Part shown: piece by piece, positions 1 to 8,982 of the stretch
Numbering within the stretch: the stretch's first letter is position 1
How the letters are laid out: each line of letters begins with the position of its first letter
Assembly (NCBI RefSeq): GCF_000980885.2
Contig: NZ_LBDA02000007.1
Location: 124,001-188,000 of the forward strand
Direction: 5' to 3'
Length of the DNA: 64,000 nucleotides
DNA from: Streptomyces malaysiense
Lineage (GTDB): Bacteria; Actinomycetota; Actinomycetes; Streptomycetales; Streptomycetaceae
The notes under the pieces: model-generated
What the model was told of the DNA's origin: nothing
The model's input: only the letters and a program-made list of their open reading frames with translations
Databases searched by the model: none
Position numbers and translations under genes: made by a program

Positions 1-112
1 CGGTCGCGGCCAGGCTCTCGGGGGTCAGCTGCCTCAGCTTGCGGTTGACCTTGGTGGTGGCCCAGACGCCGGCGGCGACGCCGGTGCTGAACCAGAAGGT
101 ACGACGGAACAT
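1..112 (-). CDS. DUF6167-like small membrane protein (5' part only)
   Basis: Only the first 37 codons are in the window; the gene runs off the left edge. The start reads MFRRTFWFSTGVAAGVW, a basic N-terminus followed by a short hydrophobic helix, then KVNRKLRQLTPESLAA. This matches the small membrane protein that I recall between alaS and the DUF948 gene in Streptomyces. It lies 9 bp after the stop of the upstream DUF948 gene on the same strand, so the two are probably co-transcribed. The function is unknown. Confidence 0.6.
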   Translation of the reverse strand, partial: MFRRTFWFSTGVAAGVWATTKVNRKLRQLTPESLAAT

Positions 113-121
113 GGCTCGGTC

Positions 122-568
122 TCAGTCCCTCTTCCCGCGGAGGTTGCGCTTGCGTCGTGCGGCGGGGACCGTGCGGCCCACGATCACCGTACGCCGGGCC
201 GAATTCCCGGGCACGTCCTCCTCCTTGCGGCCGCCGAGCGCCCTGCGGACGCCGTAGCCGAAGGCCGCGACCTTGACCAGCGGACCGCCGAAGGTGGAGG
301 CGACGGTGGTGGACAGCGCGGAGGCGTTGGAGGTGACCTCCTGGACGTCGGTGGCGATCGCGTCGACCCGGTCGATCTGGGTCTGCGCGGAACGCACCGC
401 CTGGGATGCGTCCGCGAGCAGCGGGACGGCCTGGTCGGTCACGTCCGCCACGAGCTTGGTGGTCGCCTTGAGCGTCTGGGCCACCCTCGCGAGGGCCACC
501 GCGAGGAAGGAGACCAGGATCGCCCAGAAGACGGCCACCAGGATCCCGGCCACCTCGCCACCGGACAC
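122..568 (-). CDS. DUF948-family membrane-anchored coiled-coil protein
   Basis: The protein has 148 aa with a GTG start (VSGGEVAGILVAVFWAILVS). One N-terminal transmembrane helix (about residues 5-28) precedes a long amphipathic, probably coiled-coil region (about 30-95) rich in Thr, Val, Ala and Gln, and then a basic tail ending RRKRNLRGKRD. This is the DUF948 layout, one helix plus a cytoplasmic or extracytoplasmic coil; its function is not established. It is first in a transcript with the DUF6167-like gene and is divergent from the ATPase gene at 700. A much longer reading frame continues upstream, but its N-terminal part is Arg/Pro-rich antisense noise. Confidence 0.7.
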   Translation of the reverse strand: MSGGEVAGILVAVFWAILVSFLAVALARVAQTLKATTKLVADVTDQAVPLLADASQAVRSAQTQIDRVDAIATDVQEVTSNASALSTTVASTFGGPLVKVAAFGYGVRRALGGRKEEDVPGNSARRTVIVGRTVPAARRKRNLRGKRD

Positions 569-699
569 TGTGCGCACCCGCTCCCTGAAACGTGCCTGAG
601 CATCGGAAAAGTCGTGTCCCGAGCCTATCGCGCCGGGGCGGACGCTCCGTACCGGATTACCGGCGGGAACGGTGGAGTTACGGGAAGCGATTGTACGGA

Positions 700-2865
700 A
701 TGAACACGGTTCAGTACGCTCCGTGTCCCATGCGAGGTCCTCAGTGCCCAGAACCTTTCGCCGGCGGCGAGCCGCCCCTCGAACTGACCGGATTCGTCGG
801 ACGCGCGGCGGAGGCCGCGCGGCTCGCCGCGGCCCTGCGGTCGGCCCGGCTGGTGACGGTGACCGGGCCCGGCGGGGTGGGCAAGTCCCGGCTGGCCGCG
901 CGGGTCGTCGCCGGCTGGGACACGGCGCACGGCTGGGTCGAGCTGGCGGCGGCGCACGACCCGGAGCTCGTGGAGTACGAGGTGGCGGAGGCCCTCGGGC
1001 TGACCGACCACACCACCCGGGCGCCGCGCGAGACGGTGCTGGAGCAGCTGGCCGCGTGCCCGACGCTGCTGGTCCTCGACGGGTTCGAGCATCTGGTGGC
1101 GGCCACCGCGGCGCTGGTCGCACAGCTGCTGCGGGGGCTGCCGGAGCTGCGGGTGCTGGCGGTGGGCCGACGCCCGCTGGGCCTCGCGGGCGAGCGGCTG
1201 TTCCCACTGGCGCCGCTCGGCGCGGACGAGTCGGTGCGGCTGCTCACGGACCGGGCCGGCGAGCAGGGGATCGCGGTGTCCGACGGCCCCGAGGTGCGGG
1301 AGCTGTGCGCACGGCTCGACGGCATCCCGCTGGCGCTGGAGCTGGCGGCGGCCCGGCTGCGGGCCCTGTCCGCGGCGCAGCTGCTGGACCGGCTGGACGA
1401 CCGGTTCCGGGTGCTGACCGGCGGCGGCCGTGACGCGCTGCCCCGGCACCGGACGCTGCGCACGGCGATCGGCTGGAGCCACGAACTGTGCACCCCGGCG
1501 GAACGGCTGCTGTGGGCACGGCTCACGGTGTTCGCGGGGACCTTCGACCTGGAGGCGGTCGAATACGTGTGCAGCGGGGCGGAGCTGCCCGACACGGACA
1601 TCCTCGACGTGCTCTCGGAGCTGCTGGCCCAGTCGGTGATCGTCCGCGAGGAGACCGAGGCGGGTTCGCGCTACCGGATGCTCGACACCGTACGGGACTA
1701 CGGAGCCGGCTGGCTGGAGGCGACCGGGGACGCGGCGCGGCTGCGGCGGCGGCACCGGGACTGGTACGTGGGCCTGGCGACCTGGTGCGAACTGGAGTGG
1801 TTCTCGCCCCGGCAGCGGGAGGTGGCGGCGCGGGTGGCGGTGGAGCTGCCCAGCCTGCGGGCCGCGATGGAGTTCAGCCTCGGCGAGCCCGGGGAGGCGC
1901 ATCTGGGGCAGTACCTGGCGGGGTCGCTGTGGTTCTGCTGGGTGGGCTGCGGGCGGCTGGCGGAGGGCCGGCGCTGGCTGGAGCGGAGCGTGGCTCTGGA
2001 GTCGGGCTACGAGCGGTCCCGGCTGAAGGCGCTGTGGGTGCTCGGGTACGTGGCGGTGCTCCAGGGCGACAGCGGGCCCGCGCGTCGGGCGCTGCGTGCG
2101 TGCCGGGAGCGGGCGGAGCGGTCGGCGGACGCGATGGCGCTGGCCTACGCGGAACACCGCACCGGCTGTCTGGCGCTGGTCACGGACGATCTGCCGCGTG
2201 CAGAAACGCTGCTGCGCTCGGCGCTCGCGCGCTACGGGGAGATCGGCGAGCTGAACAGCAACGTGCTCATGGGGCGCGTCGAGCTGGCGATGGCGCGCGC
2301 CTTCCAGGGGGATCTGCCGGAGGCGGTACGGCTGTGCGAGGACGTGCGCCGGGTGTGCGAGGAGCGCGGGGAGCGCTGGGCACGGTCGTACGCCTTGTAC
2401 GTCCTGGCGTACGCGGCCTGGCGGGAGGGCTCGCCGGCGCGGGCGCGGGAGTTGCTGACCGAGTGCCTGCGCAACGCCCACGCCTTCGACGATCTGCTCG
2501 GCTCGGTGCTGACCCTCGAACTGCTCGCCCTGGTGACGGCGACCGAGGGGGATGCCGCCGAGGCGGCCGTCCTCCAGGGCGCGGCCGCCCGTCTGTGGCC
2601 CTCGGTGGGCCTTCCGCTCTTCGGTTCGGCGCACTACAACGCCCCGCACGCCCAGTGCGAGTCAGCCGCCCGCGGGGCGCTCGGCGACGCCCGTTACGAG
2701 GAGTACGTACGACGCGGGGGGCGCCTGGACCGGGAGGCCGCGGTGAACCGGGCGCTGGGCCGGGCGGGGATCCGGCCGCCGGCCTCGGTACCGGCTCCGC
2801 GCGGGGCGCGGCGATGGGACGCGGTGCGCACGGGCGGGGGCTGCGAGGCGGGGAAGGGCCGTTAG
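700..2865 (+). CDS. STAND/LuxR-like P-loop ATPase with tetratricopeptide-like repeats, no HTH
   Basis: About 721 aa from the ATG at 700; an ATG at 730 (MRGPQCPEP) is an equally plausible start. A typical AfsR/LuxR-type NTPase region opens with LELTGFVGR, then a P-loop GPGGVGKS at about residues 56-63, a Walker B-like LLVLDGFEHLV, and the GIPLALELAAARL motif typical of this family. The C-terminal half consists of Ala/Leu/Arg-rich helical repeats, probably TPRs. These proteins normally carry a DNA-binding domain (SARP at the N-terminus or LuxR HTH at the C-terminus); I see neither, and the protein ends in a basic Gly-rich tail. It is probably a signalling ATPase, but partner and ligand are unknown. 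Confidence 0.7.
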   Translation: MNTVQYAPCPMRGPQCPEPFAGGEPPLELTGFVGRAAEAARLAAALRSARLVTVTGPGGVGKSRLAARVVAGWDTAHGWVELAAAHDPELVEYEVAEALGLTDHTTRAPRETVLEQLAACPTLLVLDGFEHLVAATAALVAQLLRGLPELRVLAVGRRPLGLAGERLFPLAPLGADESVRLLTDRAGEQGIAVSDGPEVRELCARLDGIPLALELAAARLRALSAAQLLDRLDDRFRVLTGGGRDALPRHRTLRTAIGWSHELCTPAERLLWARLTVFAGTFDLEAVEYVCSGAELPDTDILDVLSELLAQSVIVREETEAGSRYRMLDTVRDYGAGWLEATGDAARLRRRHRDWYVGLATWCELEWFSPRQREVAARVAVELPSLRAAMEFSLGEPGEAHLGQYLAGSLWFCWVGCGRLAEGRRWLERSVALESGYERSRLKALWVLGYVAVLQGDSGPARRALRACRERAERSADAMALAYAEHRTGCLALVTDDLPRAETLLRSALARYGEIGELNSNVLMGRVELAMARAFQGDLPEAVRLCEDVRRVCEERGERWARSYALYVLAYAAWREGSPARARELLTECLRNAHAFDDLLGSVLTLELLALVTATEGDAAEAAVLQGAAARLWPSVGLPLFGSAHYNAPHAQCESAARGALGDARYEEYVRRGGRLDREAAVNRALGRAGIRPPASVPAPRGARRWDAVRTGGGCEAGKGR

Positions 2866-2940
2866 GAACTCTCTCGCCCTGGCGGGCGGCACGGCCCGGC
2901 GAACGCGGGGCCGCCGCCCCGCCCCGAGCCCGGAGAACGC

Positions 2941-2988
2941 GGAACCGCCGCCTCCCCCGCCCAGCGGGACGGGGAGGACGGCGGTCCG
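2941..2988 (-). terminator. Imperfect hairpin downstream of rpsD
   Basis: A GC-rich inverted repeat pairs GGAACCGCCGCCTCCCC with GGGGAGGACGGCGGTCC. It lies 28 bp past the rpsD stop codon and 75 bp past the end of the converging ATPase gene, so it could stop transcription from both sides. There is no clear U tract, which is usual in Streptomyces. Confidence 0.6.
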
Positions 2989-3015
2989 GAGTGCGGTGCT
3001 GCGCCGGGGCTGGGA

Positions 3016-3630
3016 TCAGCGGGCGTAGTACTCGACGACGAGCTGCTCGTCGCAGATCACCGGGATCTCCTTGCGGTTCGGCTCGCGGTCCAGGCGGAAC
3101 GCCAGGGCCTTGAGGTTCACCTGGAGGTAGCGCGGGGTCTCGCCGTCCGCGGCGAAGCCACCCTCACGGGCGATCTGGAAGAGCGTCTTGTCCTTGGAGC
3201 GGTCGCGGACCTGCACGACGTCGTCCGGACGGACGCGGAAGGACGGCTTGTCGACCTTCTGGCCGTTGACCTGGATGTGGCCGTGGACGACCATCTGGCG
3301 GGCCTGGTAGATCGTGCGGGCGAGACCCGAACGCAGGACCAGCGCGTCGAGGCGGCGCTCCAGCTCCACGATCAGGGCCTCACCGGTCTTGCCCTGGACC
3401 TTGGACGCACGGTCGTAGGCACGGACCAGCTGGCGCTCGGAGATGTCGTACTGAGCGCGCAGGCGCTGCTTCTCCAGCAGACGGACCTTGTAGTCCGAGT
3501 TCTGCTTGCGGCCGCGGCCGTGCTCACCCGGCGGGTAGGGGCGGGCCTCGAAGTACTTGACGGCCTTCGGGGTCAGCGCGATGCCGAGGGCACGCGACTT
3601 CTTGACCTTGGGGCGGGACTGGTTCGCCAC
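3016..3630 (-). CDS. rpsD: 30S ribosomal protein S4
   Basis: The protein has 204 aa with a GTG start ([16 protein letters not shown]). It is a primary 16S rRNA-binding protein that nucleates assembly of the 30S body. The S4 RNA-binding domain is clear around residues 94-160 ([32 protein letters not shown]). The N-terminus lacks the four-cysteine zinc motif of the C+ form, so this is the zinc-independent C- paralogue used as the main S4 in Streptomyces. It stands alone, away from the alpha operon, as in other Streptomyces. The long 306-bp upstream gap may hold an autoregulatory leader. A longer upstream reading frame without a family match was ignored. Confidence 0.97.
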   Translation of the reverse strand: MANQSRPKVKKSRALGIALTPKAVKYFEARPYPPGEHGRGRKQNSDYKVRLLEKQRLRAQYDISERQLVRAYDRASKVQGKTGEALIVELERRLDALVLRSGLARTIYQARQMVVHGHIQVNGQKVDKPSFRVRPDDVVQVRDRSKDKTLFQIAREGGFAADGETPRYLQVNLKALAFRLDREPNRKEIPVICDEQLVVEYYAR

Positions 3631-3936
3631 TGTCTCAATCTCGTTTCGTAGTGTTCGGCTTGCCAGAGGTTTCGGGAGGTCGCATCCGCAGCCGGGAAGA
3701 CCCGCCGGTCCGCTGGGGACCCGCTGGGCAGCCGCTTCCCTGATCTGGGCACATACGTGCAGCACGCGAGTGGCCCACCGACCGCTCCCGGGCTCCGGGT
3801 GGTGGTGGGCTGCCCGCGACACCGTTCGACGGTGCGCGACGCTCCTGGAGTCCGTCCCCGAAAGGACGGGATCTCCGGCCCGTTGTCCCGCTCTGACGGC
3901 ACGGGACTGGGCGCTTCGGAGCATTCTACAGGCTGC
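3631..3936 (-). other. rarA-rpsD intergenic region, probable rpsD leader
   Basis: This is 306 bp without a credible gene between the rarA stop and the rpsD start, both on the minus strand. It must contain the rpsD promoter and untranslated leader. It is GC-rich with several short self-complementary stretches. S4 often represses its own translation through a leader RNA, but I cannot match this region to a known S4 leader structure. Confidence 0.4.
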
Positions 3937-5292
3937 TCAGGACCGCCGGCGACCGAGGTGCTTGCGGGTCCAGTCGACCGCGTCCGCGTACCGCGCCTCG
4001 GCGCCGTGACGGGTCGGGGCGTAGTACTCGCGGTCCTTGATCGCGTCCGGGGCGTACTGCTGCTCGGCGATGCCCTCGGGCAGGTCGTGCGGATATACGT
4101 ACCCCTGCGCGTGGCCGAGCTTGGCGGCGCCCTTGTAGTGGCCGTCGCGCAGGTGCGGCGGCACCGCGCCGGCCAGGCCCTTGCGGACGTCGTCGAGGGC
4201 GGCGCCTATCGCGGTCGTCGCGGAGTTGGACTTGGGGGCGAGCGCGAGGGCGATGGTGGCGTGGCTGAGGGTGAGGGCCGCCTCGGGGAACCCGATCATG
4301 GCGACGGCCTGGGCGGCGGCGACCGCGACGGGCAGCGCGTTCGGGTCGGCCAGACCGATGTCCTCGCTGGCGGAGATCATCAGGCGCCGGGCGATGAACC
4401 GGGGGTCCTCGCCGGCCTCGATCATGCGGGCGAGGTAGTGCAGGGCCGCGTCCACGTCCGAGCCGCGGATGGACTTGATGAGGGCGCTGGCGACGTCGTA
4501 GTGCTGGTCGCCGTCGCGGTCGTACTTGACCGCCGCCCGGTCCACGGTCTGCTCCAGGGTGGCGAGGGAGATCCCGCTCTCGCCCTGGTCGAGGGCGGCC
4601 CCGGCGGCGGCCTCCAGGGCGGTCAGGGCGCGGCGGGCGTCGCCGCCGGCGATGCGCAGCAGGTGTTCCTCGGTGTCCTCGGGGAGGGTGACCGCGCCCT
4701 TCAGGCCGCGCTCGGCGCCGAGGGCGCGCCGCAGCAGGCCGCGTACGTCGTCGTCCGTGAGGGGTTCGAGGGTGAGCAGCAGGGAGCGGGACAGCAGCGG
4801 GGAGATCACCGAGAAGTAGGGGTTCTCGGTGGTGGCCGCGATCAGGGTCACCCAGCGGTTCTCGACCGCGGGGAGCAGGGAGTCCTGCTGGGCCTTGCTG
4901 AAGCGGTGGATCTCGTCCAGGAAGAGGACGGTCTCGGTGCCGAAGCCGCCGGCGGCGCGGCGGGCGCCGTCGATGACCGCGCGCACCTCCTTGACGCCCG
5001 CGGTGATCGCGGACAGCTCGACGAAGCGCTTGTTGGTGGCCTTGGAGACGACGTACGCGAGGGTGGTCTTGCCGGTGCCGGGAGGGCCCCAGAGGATCAC
5101 CGAGGAGGGTCCGGCGGGGCCGCCGGAGCCCTCGCCGACCAGGCGGCGCAGGGGTGAGCCGGGTTTGAGCAGGTGCTGCTGGCCCACGACCTCGTCGAGA
5201 GTGCGCGGGCGCATGCGCACCGCCAGGGGGCTGGCCGCCGGGTCCTTCTCCTGGCGTTCTTCTGCTGCGGCGGTGAAGAGGTCGGGTTCCAC
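3937..5292 (-). CDS. rarA: Replication-associated recombination protein A (AAA+ ATPase)
   Basis: The protein has 451 aa with a GTG start. RarA/MgsA/WRNIP1 ATPases act at stalled replication forks. The order is [15 protein letters not shown], then Walker [10 protein letters not shown] (about residues 70-78), Walker B LFLDEIHR, sensor ATTENPYF, and the C-terminal MgsA tetramerisation region with [12 protein letters not shown]. Length and motifs are normal for the family. A DNA-damage-type promoter lies at 5299-5321, so close that the transcript should begin at or next to the GTG and would be leaderless. The downstream neighbour rpsD is separated by 306 bp and is probably independent. Confidence 0.95.
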   Translation of the reverse strand: MEPDLFTAAAEERQEKDPAASPLAVRMRPRTLDEVVGQQHLLKPGSPLRRLVGEGSGGPAGPSSVILWGPPGTGKTTLAYVVSKATNKRFVELSAITAGVKEVRAVIDGARRAAGGFGTETVLFLDEIHRFSKAQQDSLLPAVENRWVTLIAATTENPYFSVISPLLSRSLLLTLEPLTDDDVRGLLRRALGAERGLKGAVTLPEDTEEHLLRIAGGDARRALTALEAAAGAALDQGESGISLATLEQTVDRAAVKYDRDGDQHYDVASALIKSIRGSDVDAALHYLARMIEAGEDPRFIARRLMISASEDIGLADPNALPVAVAAAQAVAMIGFPEAALTLSHATIALALAPKSNSATTAIGAALDDVRKGLAGAVPPHLRDGHYKGAAKLGHAQGYVYPHDLPEGIAEQQYAPDAIKDREYYAPTRHGAEARYADAVDWTRKHLGRRRS

Positions 5293-5298
5293 GCTGAA

Positions 5299-5321
5299 AC
5301 CCTAAGTCACGGCACTGACAA
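5299..5321 (-). promoter_or_regulatory. DNA-damage (RecA-NDp/PafBC-type) promoter of rarA
   Basis: Read on the minus strand, the site is TTGTCAGTGCC (5311-5321), exactly six bases, then TAGGGT (5299-5304). The known actinobacterial LexA-independent damage promoter is TTGTCAGTGGC-N6-TAGGGT, so this site has one mismatch in the extended -35 and a perfect -10. The -10 ends 6 bp from the GTG of rarA, implying a leaderless mRNA. Activation by the PafBC regulator is inferred from the motif. Confidence 0.8.
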
Positions 5322-5364
5322 TGCCGCCCGGCCCCGTGCCGGGACCGGGCCGCAAAACGGGGTC

Positions 5365-6018
5365 TCAGGCCCAGAGGGCGCTGCCCCAGCGGGTCAGGAT
5401 CAGCATGGCGATGATGCCGCAGTGGGTGAGCGGCAGCACCCAGGTGAACTCGCCCAGGAAGGAGCGCAGCCAGCGCGGGGCGGGCAGGAAGCCGTTGCGG
5501 ATGTTGGACGAGGTGACGTACCAGAACATGGTGATCGTGGCGACCCAGGCCAGCGAGCACCACAGGCACAGCGCGTTGATCCGGTACAGGGACTCGAACT
5601 GGAGCCAGGTGACGAAGCAGACGCCGAAGAGGGTGCCGAAGTCGAACGTCAGCCAGTACCAGCGCGGGAAGCGGGCGCGGGTCAGCAGGCTCATGCCGAC
5701 GCAGATCACGATGCCGTAGCAGACCAGGCCGAGCATCGGGTTGGGGAAGCCGAAGACGGCGGCCTGCTTGCTCTCCATCACGCTGCCGCAGGAGACCACC
5801 GGGTTCACGCTGCAGCCGGGCGTGAAGGTCTTGCCCGCGACCTTGTACTCGAGGATCTTGAACTTGTCGAGCGTGATCACCCAGGCGGCCAGCAGTCCGG
5901 CCGCGCCGGTGATGACCAGCAGCAGGGCGAAGGCGCGGCTGCCGCCCGCGGTGCGGCCGTCGGCGGGGCGGTCGGGACCGGACACCGCGGAGACGTCGTT
6001 GACTGTCGTCTTGCTCAT
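5365..6018 (-). CDS. Vitamin K epoxide reductase (VKOR)-family membrane protein
   Basis: The protein has 217 aa. VKOR homologues in actinobacteria pass electrons from quinone to a periplasmic DsbA-like protein to form disulfides. The N-terminal 30 residues are polar, followed by about five transmembrane helices. The family cysteines are visible: the loop pair in CSVNPVVSCGSV (about residues 70-79) and the redox CxxC as CLWC (about 157-160). The start MSKTTVNDVS was chosen because the longer frame adds an unlikely basic segment. A DsbA-family gene in this window (40421) is a possible partner, though not adjacent. Confidence 0.88.
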   Translation of the reverse strand: MSKTTVNDVSAVSGPDRPADGRTAGGSRAFALLLVITGAAGLLAAWVITLDKFKILEYKVAGKTFTPGCSVNPVVSCGSVMESKQAAVFGFPNPMLGLVCYGIVICVGMSLLTRARFPRWYWLTFDFGTLFGVCFVTWLQFESLYRINALCLWCSLAWVATITMFWYVTSSNIRNGFLPAPRWLRSFLGEFTWVLPLTHCGIIAMLILTRWGSALWA

Positions 6019-6164
6019 CACGCCGATTCCGTCACTTGAGAGTTGGACCAACTTCGGGCACCGGCCATTGTGCCGCACCCTTCTGTGTGTCCACCGTTCG
6101 ACGGACATAAGGACGTCCGCCCGATGGTCACGGACCGCACGGTTTTGGCCGGAGCATCAAGGCC

Positions 6165-6500
6165 ATGACAGCACACGCGAACGAATTCGCGGTGAACGTG
6201 CGGAGTCCGCGCGAGCGGTGGGTGGACGTGACCACGGTGGACGGCCCGGTTCCCGGCGTCCGGCGCGGCGCGGTGTTCGACCTGCTCGGACCCCATGGCG
6301 CGGGCGGCAGCGGCACGGTGGGGACCGCCCGGGACGACCACTCCCAAAACGGCGGCGAGGTCCCGGCGCTCGGCGGGGACCCGGCGGCGGAGGACCGCGC
6401 CCGGCGGTCCCGGAAGGGAATCCTCCGGCAGGACGAATCAGCGTCCGCGGTGTTGACGGCCGCCGGGGCCGTGCGGCACCACGCCCGCGCGGCCCCGGAA
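6165..6500 (+). pseudogene. Decayed N-terminus of a drug-export type ABC ATPase
   Basis: A frame from ATG 6165 still reads like the start of an ABC-2 type ATPase: VNVRSPRERW..TTVDGPVPGVRRGAVFDLLGPHGAG, where functional members read VDG..V..GEVFGLLGPNGAGKTT. The P-loop lysine and Thr/Ser are lost (GPHGAGGSGTV). After a gap, GGEVPALGGDPAAEDRARRSRKGILRQDE..LTAAGAVRHHAR matches the next 45 residues of the family. Beyond about 6500 the frame becomes Pro/Arg/Ala-rich with no similarity. No Walker B, signature or permease follows. It is a genomic fossil rather than a working gene. Confidence 0.6.
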
Positions 6501-6766
6501 GGTCACTCACCGGGACGGCCGAGGCCCCCTCCCCCAGCCGACGCCGCCACCCCGGCCCGACGCCGGCGCGCTCGGCGCCCCCGGCCCCCGGCCCCCGGCC
6601 CCCGGCGAGATCTGGCCGGTTCCGTCTCACCGGCCCCCGAAGGTCACGGCCCCGCACGCCCCCGGCCGCGACCCGCGTGAATCCTCCGCCGGGTCTCCCG
6701 GCGTGCGCCGTGCCCGGCGTCGGCGTCCTGTTGCCGCTCAGGGGGCACGGGTGCCGGAGCGACGGC
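6501..6766. other. Non-coding, low-complexity GC-rich stretch
   Basis: Between the ABC-ATPase remnant and the hisS terminator the DNA is C/G-rich and low in complexity. Six-frame reading gives only Pro/Arg/Ala-rich translations without start signals or family resemblance. I see no gene, repeat array or RNA here. Confidence 0.5.
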
Positions 6767-6798
6767 GAAGGGCGCCGGGGATGTCCCCGGCGCCCTTC
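6767..6798 (-). terminator. hisS terminator hairpin
   Basis: A perfect 15-bp stem (GAAGGGCGCCGGGGA and its complement) with a 2-base central spacer begins 20 bp past the hisS stop codon. Confidence 0.85.
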
Positions 6799-6817
6799 CC
6801 CCGCTCGCTGACGGCGG

Positions 6818-8080
6818 CTAGCCGAGCCGTGACTCCAGCTCCGCCACGATCTCGTTGACGCCGATCGCGCTCTGCTCGCCGGACTCCATGTCCTTGAGCT
6901 GGACGACTCCCTCGGCCAGGTCGCGCTCGCCGGCCACCAGGGTGTAGCGCGCGCCGCTGCGGTTGGCGTTCTTCATGGCTCCCTTGAGGCCCTTGCCGCC
7001 GTACGCGAAGTCCGCCGCGATGCCCACCTTGCGCAACTCGGTGACCTTGGCGAACAGGACGCGGCGGGCCTCCTCCCCGAGCGGCACGGCGTACACGGAC
7101 GTGGTGGACGGGATGTCCAGCCGGACGCCCTCGGCCTCCAGTGCGAGGACCGTGCGGTCGACGCCGAGGGCCCAGCCGACGGAGGGCAGCGCGGGGCCGC
7201 CGATCATCTCGGACAGGCCGTCGTAGCGGCCGCCGCCGCCCACCGCGGACTGCGAGCCGAGGCCGTCGTGCACGAACTCGAAGGTGGTGCGGGTGTAGTA
7301 GTCCAGGCCGCGGACCAGCCTCGGGTCGTCCTCGAAGGCCACGCCCGCCGCCGTGATCAGTTCGCGGACCTCCTCGTGGTACGCCTTGCAGGCGTCGCAC
7401 AGGTAGTCCCGCAGCAGCGGGGCGCCGGTGAGCTGCTTCTGCACCGACTCGCGCTTGTCGTCCAGGACGCGCAGCGGGTTGATCTCGGCGCGCCGGCGCG
7501 TGTCCTCGTCGATGTCCAGGACGCGCAGGAAGTCCTGGAGCGCGGCCCGGTACACCGGCCGGCACTCCTTGTCGCCCAGGCTGTTGAGCAGGATGCGGAA
7601 GTCACGCAGGCCCAGCGAGCGGTACGCCTGGTCGGCCAGGATGATCAGCTCGGCGTCCAGCGCCGGGTCCTCCGCGCCGATCGCCTCGGCACCGACCTGG
7701 GAGAAGTGGCGATAGCGGCCCTTCTGCGGGCGCTCGTAGCGGTAGTACGAGCCCGAGTACCAGAGCTTGACCGGGAGGTTGCCGGTCTTGTGCAGGTTGG
7801 CCTCCAGGGCCGCGCGCAGCACGGAGGCCGTGCCCTCGGGGCGCAGCGCGAGCCTGTCGCCGCCCTTGGTCTCGAAGGCGTACATCTCCTTGGTGACGAT
7901 GTCGGTGGACTCGCCCACACCGCGCGCGAACAGCTCCACGTTCTCGAAGCCGGGGGTCTCGATGTAGCCGTAGCCCGAGTTGCGCAGCGGGGCGGCGATC
8001 GCGTCGCGGACCGCCAGGTACGTCGCGGAGTCCGGCGGGATCAGGTCGTAGGTGCCCTTGGGGGCCTGGAAGGTGCTCAC
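6818..8080 (-). CDS. hisS: Histidyl-tRNA synthetase
   Basis: The protein has 420 aa with a GTG start ([18 protein letters not shown]). It is a class II aminoacyl-tRNA synthetase that charges tRNA-His. Visible signatures are the N-terminal KGTYDLIP, motif 2 [20 protein letters not shown] (about residues 115-134), the histidine-binding [12 protein letters not shown] (about 258-269), GGGRYDGL, and the C-terminal anticodon-binding domain. The start lies 13 bp downstream of the stop of the metallo-hydrolase gene, so the two form an operon in that order. A strong terminator follows. Confidence 0.97.
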   Translation of the reverse strand: MSTFQAPKGTYDLIPPDSATYLAVRDAIAAPLRNSGYGYIETPGFENVELFARGVGESTDIVTKEMYAFETKGGDRLALRPEGTASVLRAALEANLHKTGNLPVKLWYSGSYYRYERPQKGRYRHFSQVGAEAIGAEDPALDAELIILADQAYRSLGLRDFRILLNSLGDKECRPVYRAALQDFLRVLDIDEDTRRRAEINPLRVLDDKRESVQKQLTGAPLLRDYLCDACKAYHEEVRELITAAGVAFEDDPRLVRGLDYYTRTTFEFVHDGLGSQSAVGGGGRYDGLSEMIGGPALPSVGWALGVDRTVLALEAEGVRLDIPSTTSVYAVPLGEEARRVLFAKVTELRKVGIAADFAYGGKGLKGAMKNANRSGARYTLVAGERDLAEGVVQLKDMESGEQSAIGVNEIVAELESRLG

Positions 8081-8093
8081 GGAAGCTCTCTCG

Positions 8094-8801
8094 TCACATT
8101 CCTCGTCGGGGAGCCGCGGGGGCTCCCTGGCCGGCCGCCACTTCCCGCAGATAGGGGTTGGTGGCGCGCTCGCGGCCGATGGTCGTCTGGGGGCCGTGGC
8201 CGGACAGGACCACGGTGGAGTCGTCGAGCGGCAGGCACACCCGTGCCAGCGACGCGAACATGTCCGCCATGGATCCGCCCGGCAGGTCGGTGCGTCCGAT
8301 GGAGCCGGCGAACAGCAGATCCCCGGAGAAGAACACCGACGGCACGTCGGCGCTCTCGGGCATCCGGAAGGTCACCGACCCCCTGGTATGGCCCGGCGCG
8401 TGCGCGACGGAGAACTCCATCCCGGCCAGCCCCAGCTTCGCGCCGTCGGCCAGCTCCCGGACGTCGTCGGGCTCGCCCACGGTCAGCTCGCCCATGAGGG
8501 GCATGCCGATCGAGCGGCCGAGCGCCTTCTCCGGGTCGCTCATCATGAAGCGGTCCTCGGGATGGATCCAGGCGGGCACGTCATGGGCGCCGCACACGGG
8601 GACGACCGAGGCCACATGGTCGATGTGGCCGTGGGTGAGGACGACGGCGACGGGCTTGAGCCGATGCTTCTTCAGCGCTTCCTCGACTCCGTCGGCGGCC
8701 TGGTGGCCCGGGTCGATGATCACGCACTCCTCACCGGCGGCGGGGGCGACGAGGTAGCAGTTCGTCCCCCAGGCCCCGGCGGGGAACCCGGCAATGAGCA
8801 C
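8094..8801 (-). CDS. Metallo-beta-lactamase-fold hydrolase (glyoxalase II-like)
   Basis: The protein has 235 aa with a GTG start ([18 protein letters not shown]). The metal-binding THGHIDH motif (about residues 56-62), a second histidine in [22 protein letters not shown] and a late SGHGPQT give the full set of ligands for a two-metal hydrolase of the glyoxalase II/YcbL group. The substrate is probably a thioester such as a mycothiol or hydroxyacyl-thiol conjugate, but the sequence does not prove that. It is the first gene of an operon with hisS, a pairing that I recall as conserved in Streptomyces. Confidence 0.88.
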   Translation of the reverse strand: MLIAGFPAGAWGTNCYLVAPAAGEECVIIDPGHQAADGVEEALKKHRLKPVAVVLTHGHIDHVASVVPVCGAHDVPAWIHPEDRFMMSDPEKALGRSIGMPLMGELTVGEPDDVRELADGAKLGLAGMEFSVAHAPGHTRGSVTFRMPESADVPSVFFSGDLLFAGSIGRTDLPGGSMADMFASLARVCLPLDDSTVVLSGHGPQTTIGRERATNPYLREVAAGQGAPAAPRRGM

Positions 8802-8982
8802 GATCGTCCTTCGTTTCTCGGTCCGACAGGTGGCGACAAGGCGGCCTCGGCCGCACCCAGAGCCTACCGGCGCTGCCGTTTCCTCAGCGAACCCATATAC
8901 GGTACGGGGCTACACGCAGTGGTCGGCCCACGCGGACGCACGCGTACCGCTCGACACACGACACGCATGAGGAGAGAACCCG

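Noticed and set aside
625..2649. A 674-codon minus-strand frame opposite the STAND ATPase
   Set aside because: It is Gln/Arg/Pro-rich noise. The plus-strand P-loop protein explains the region.
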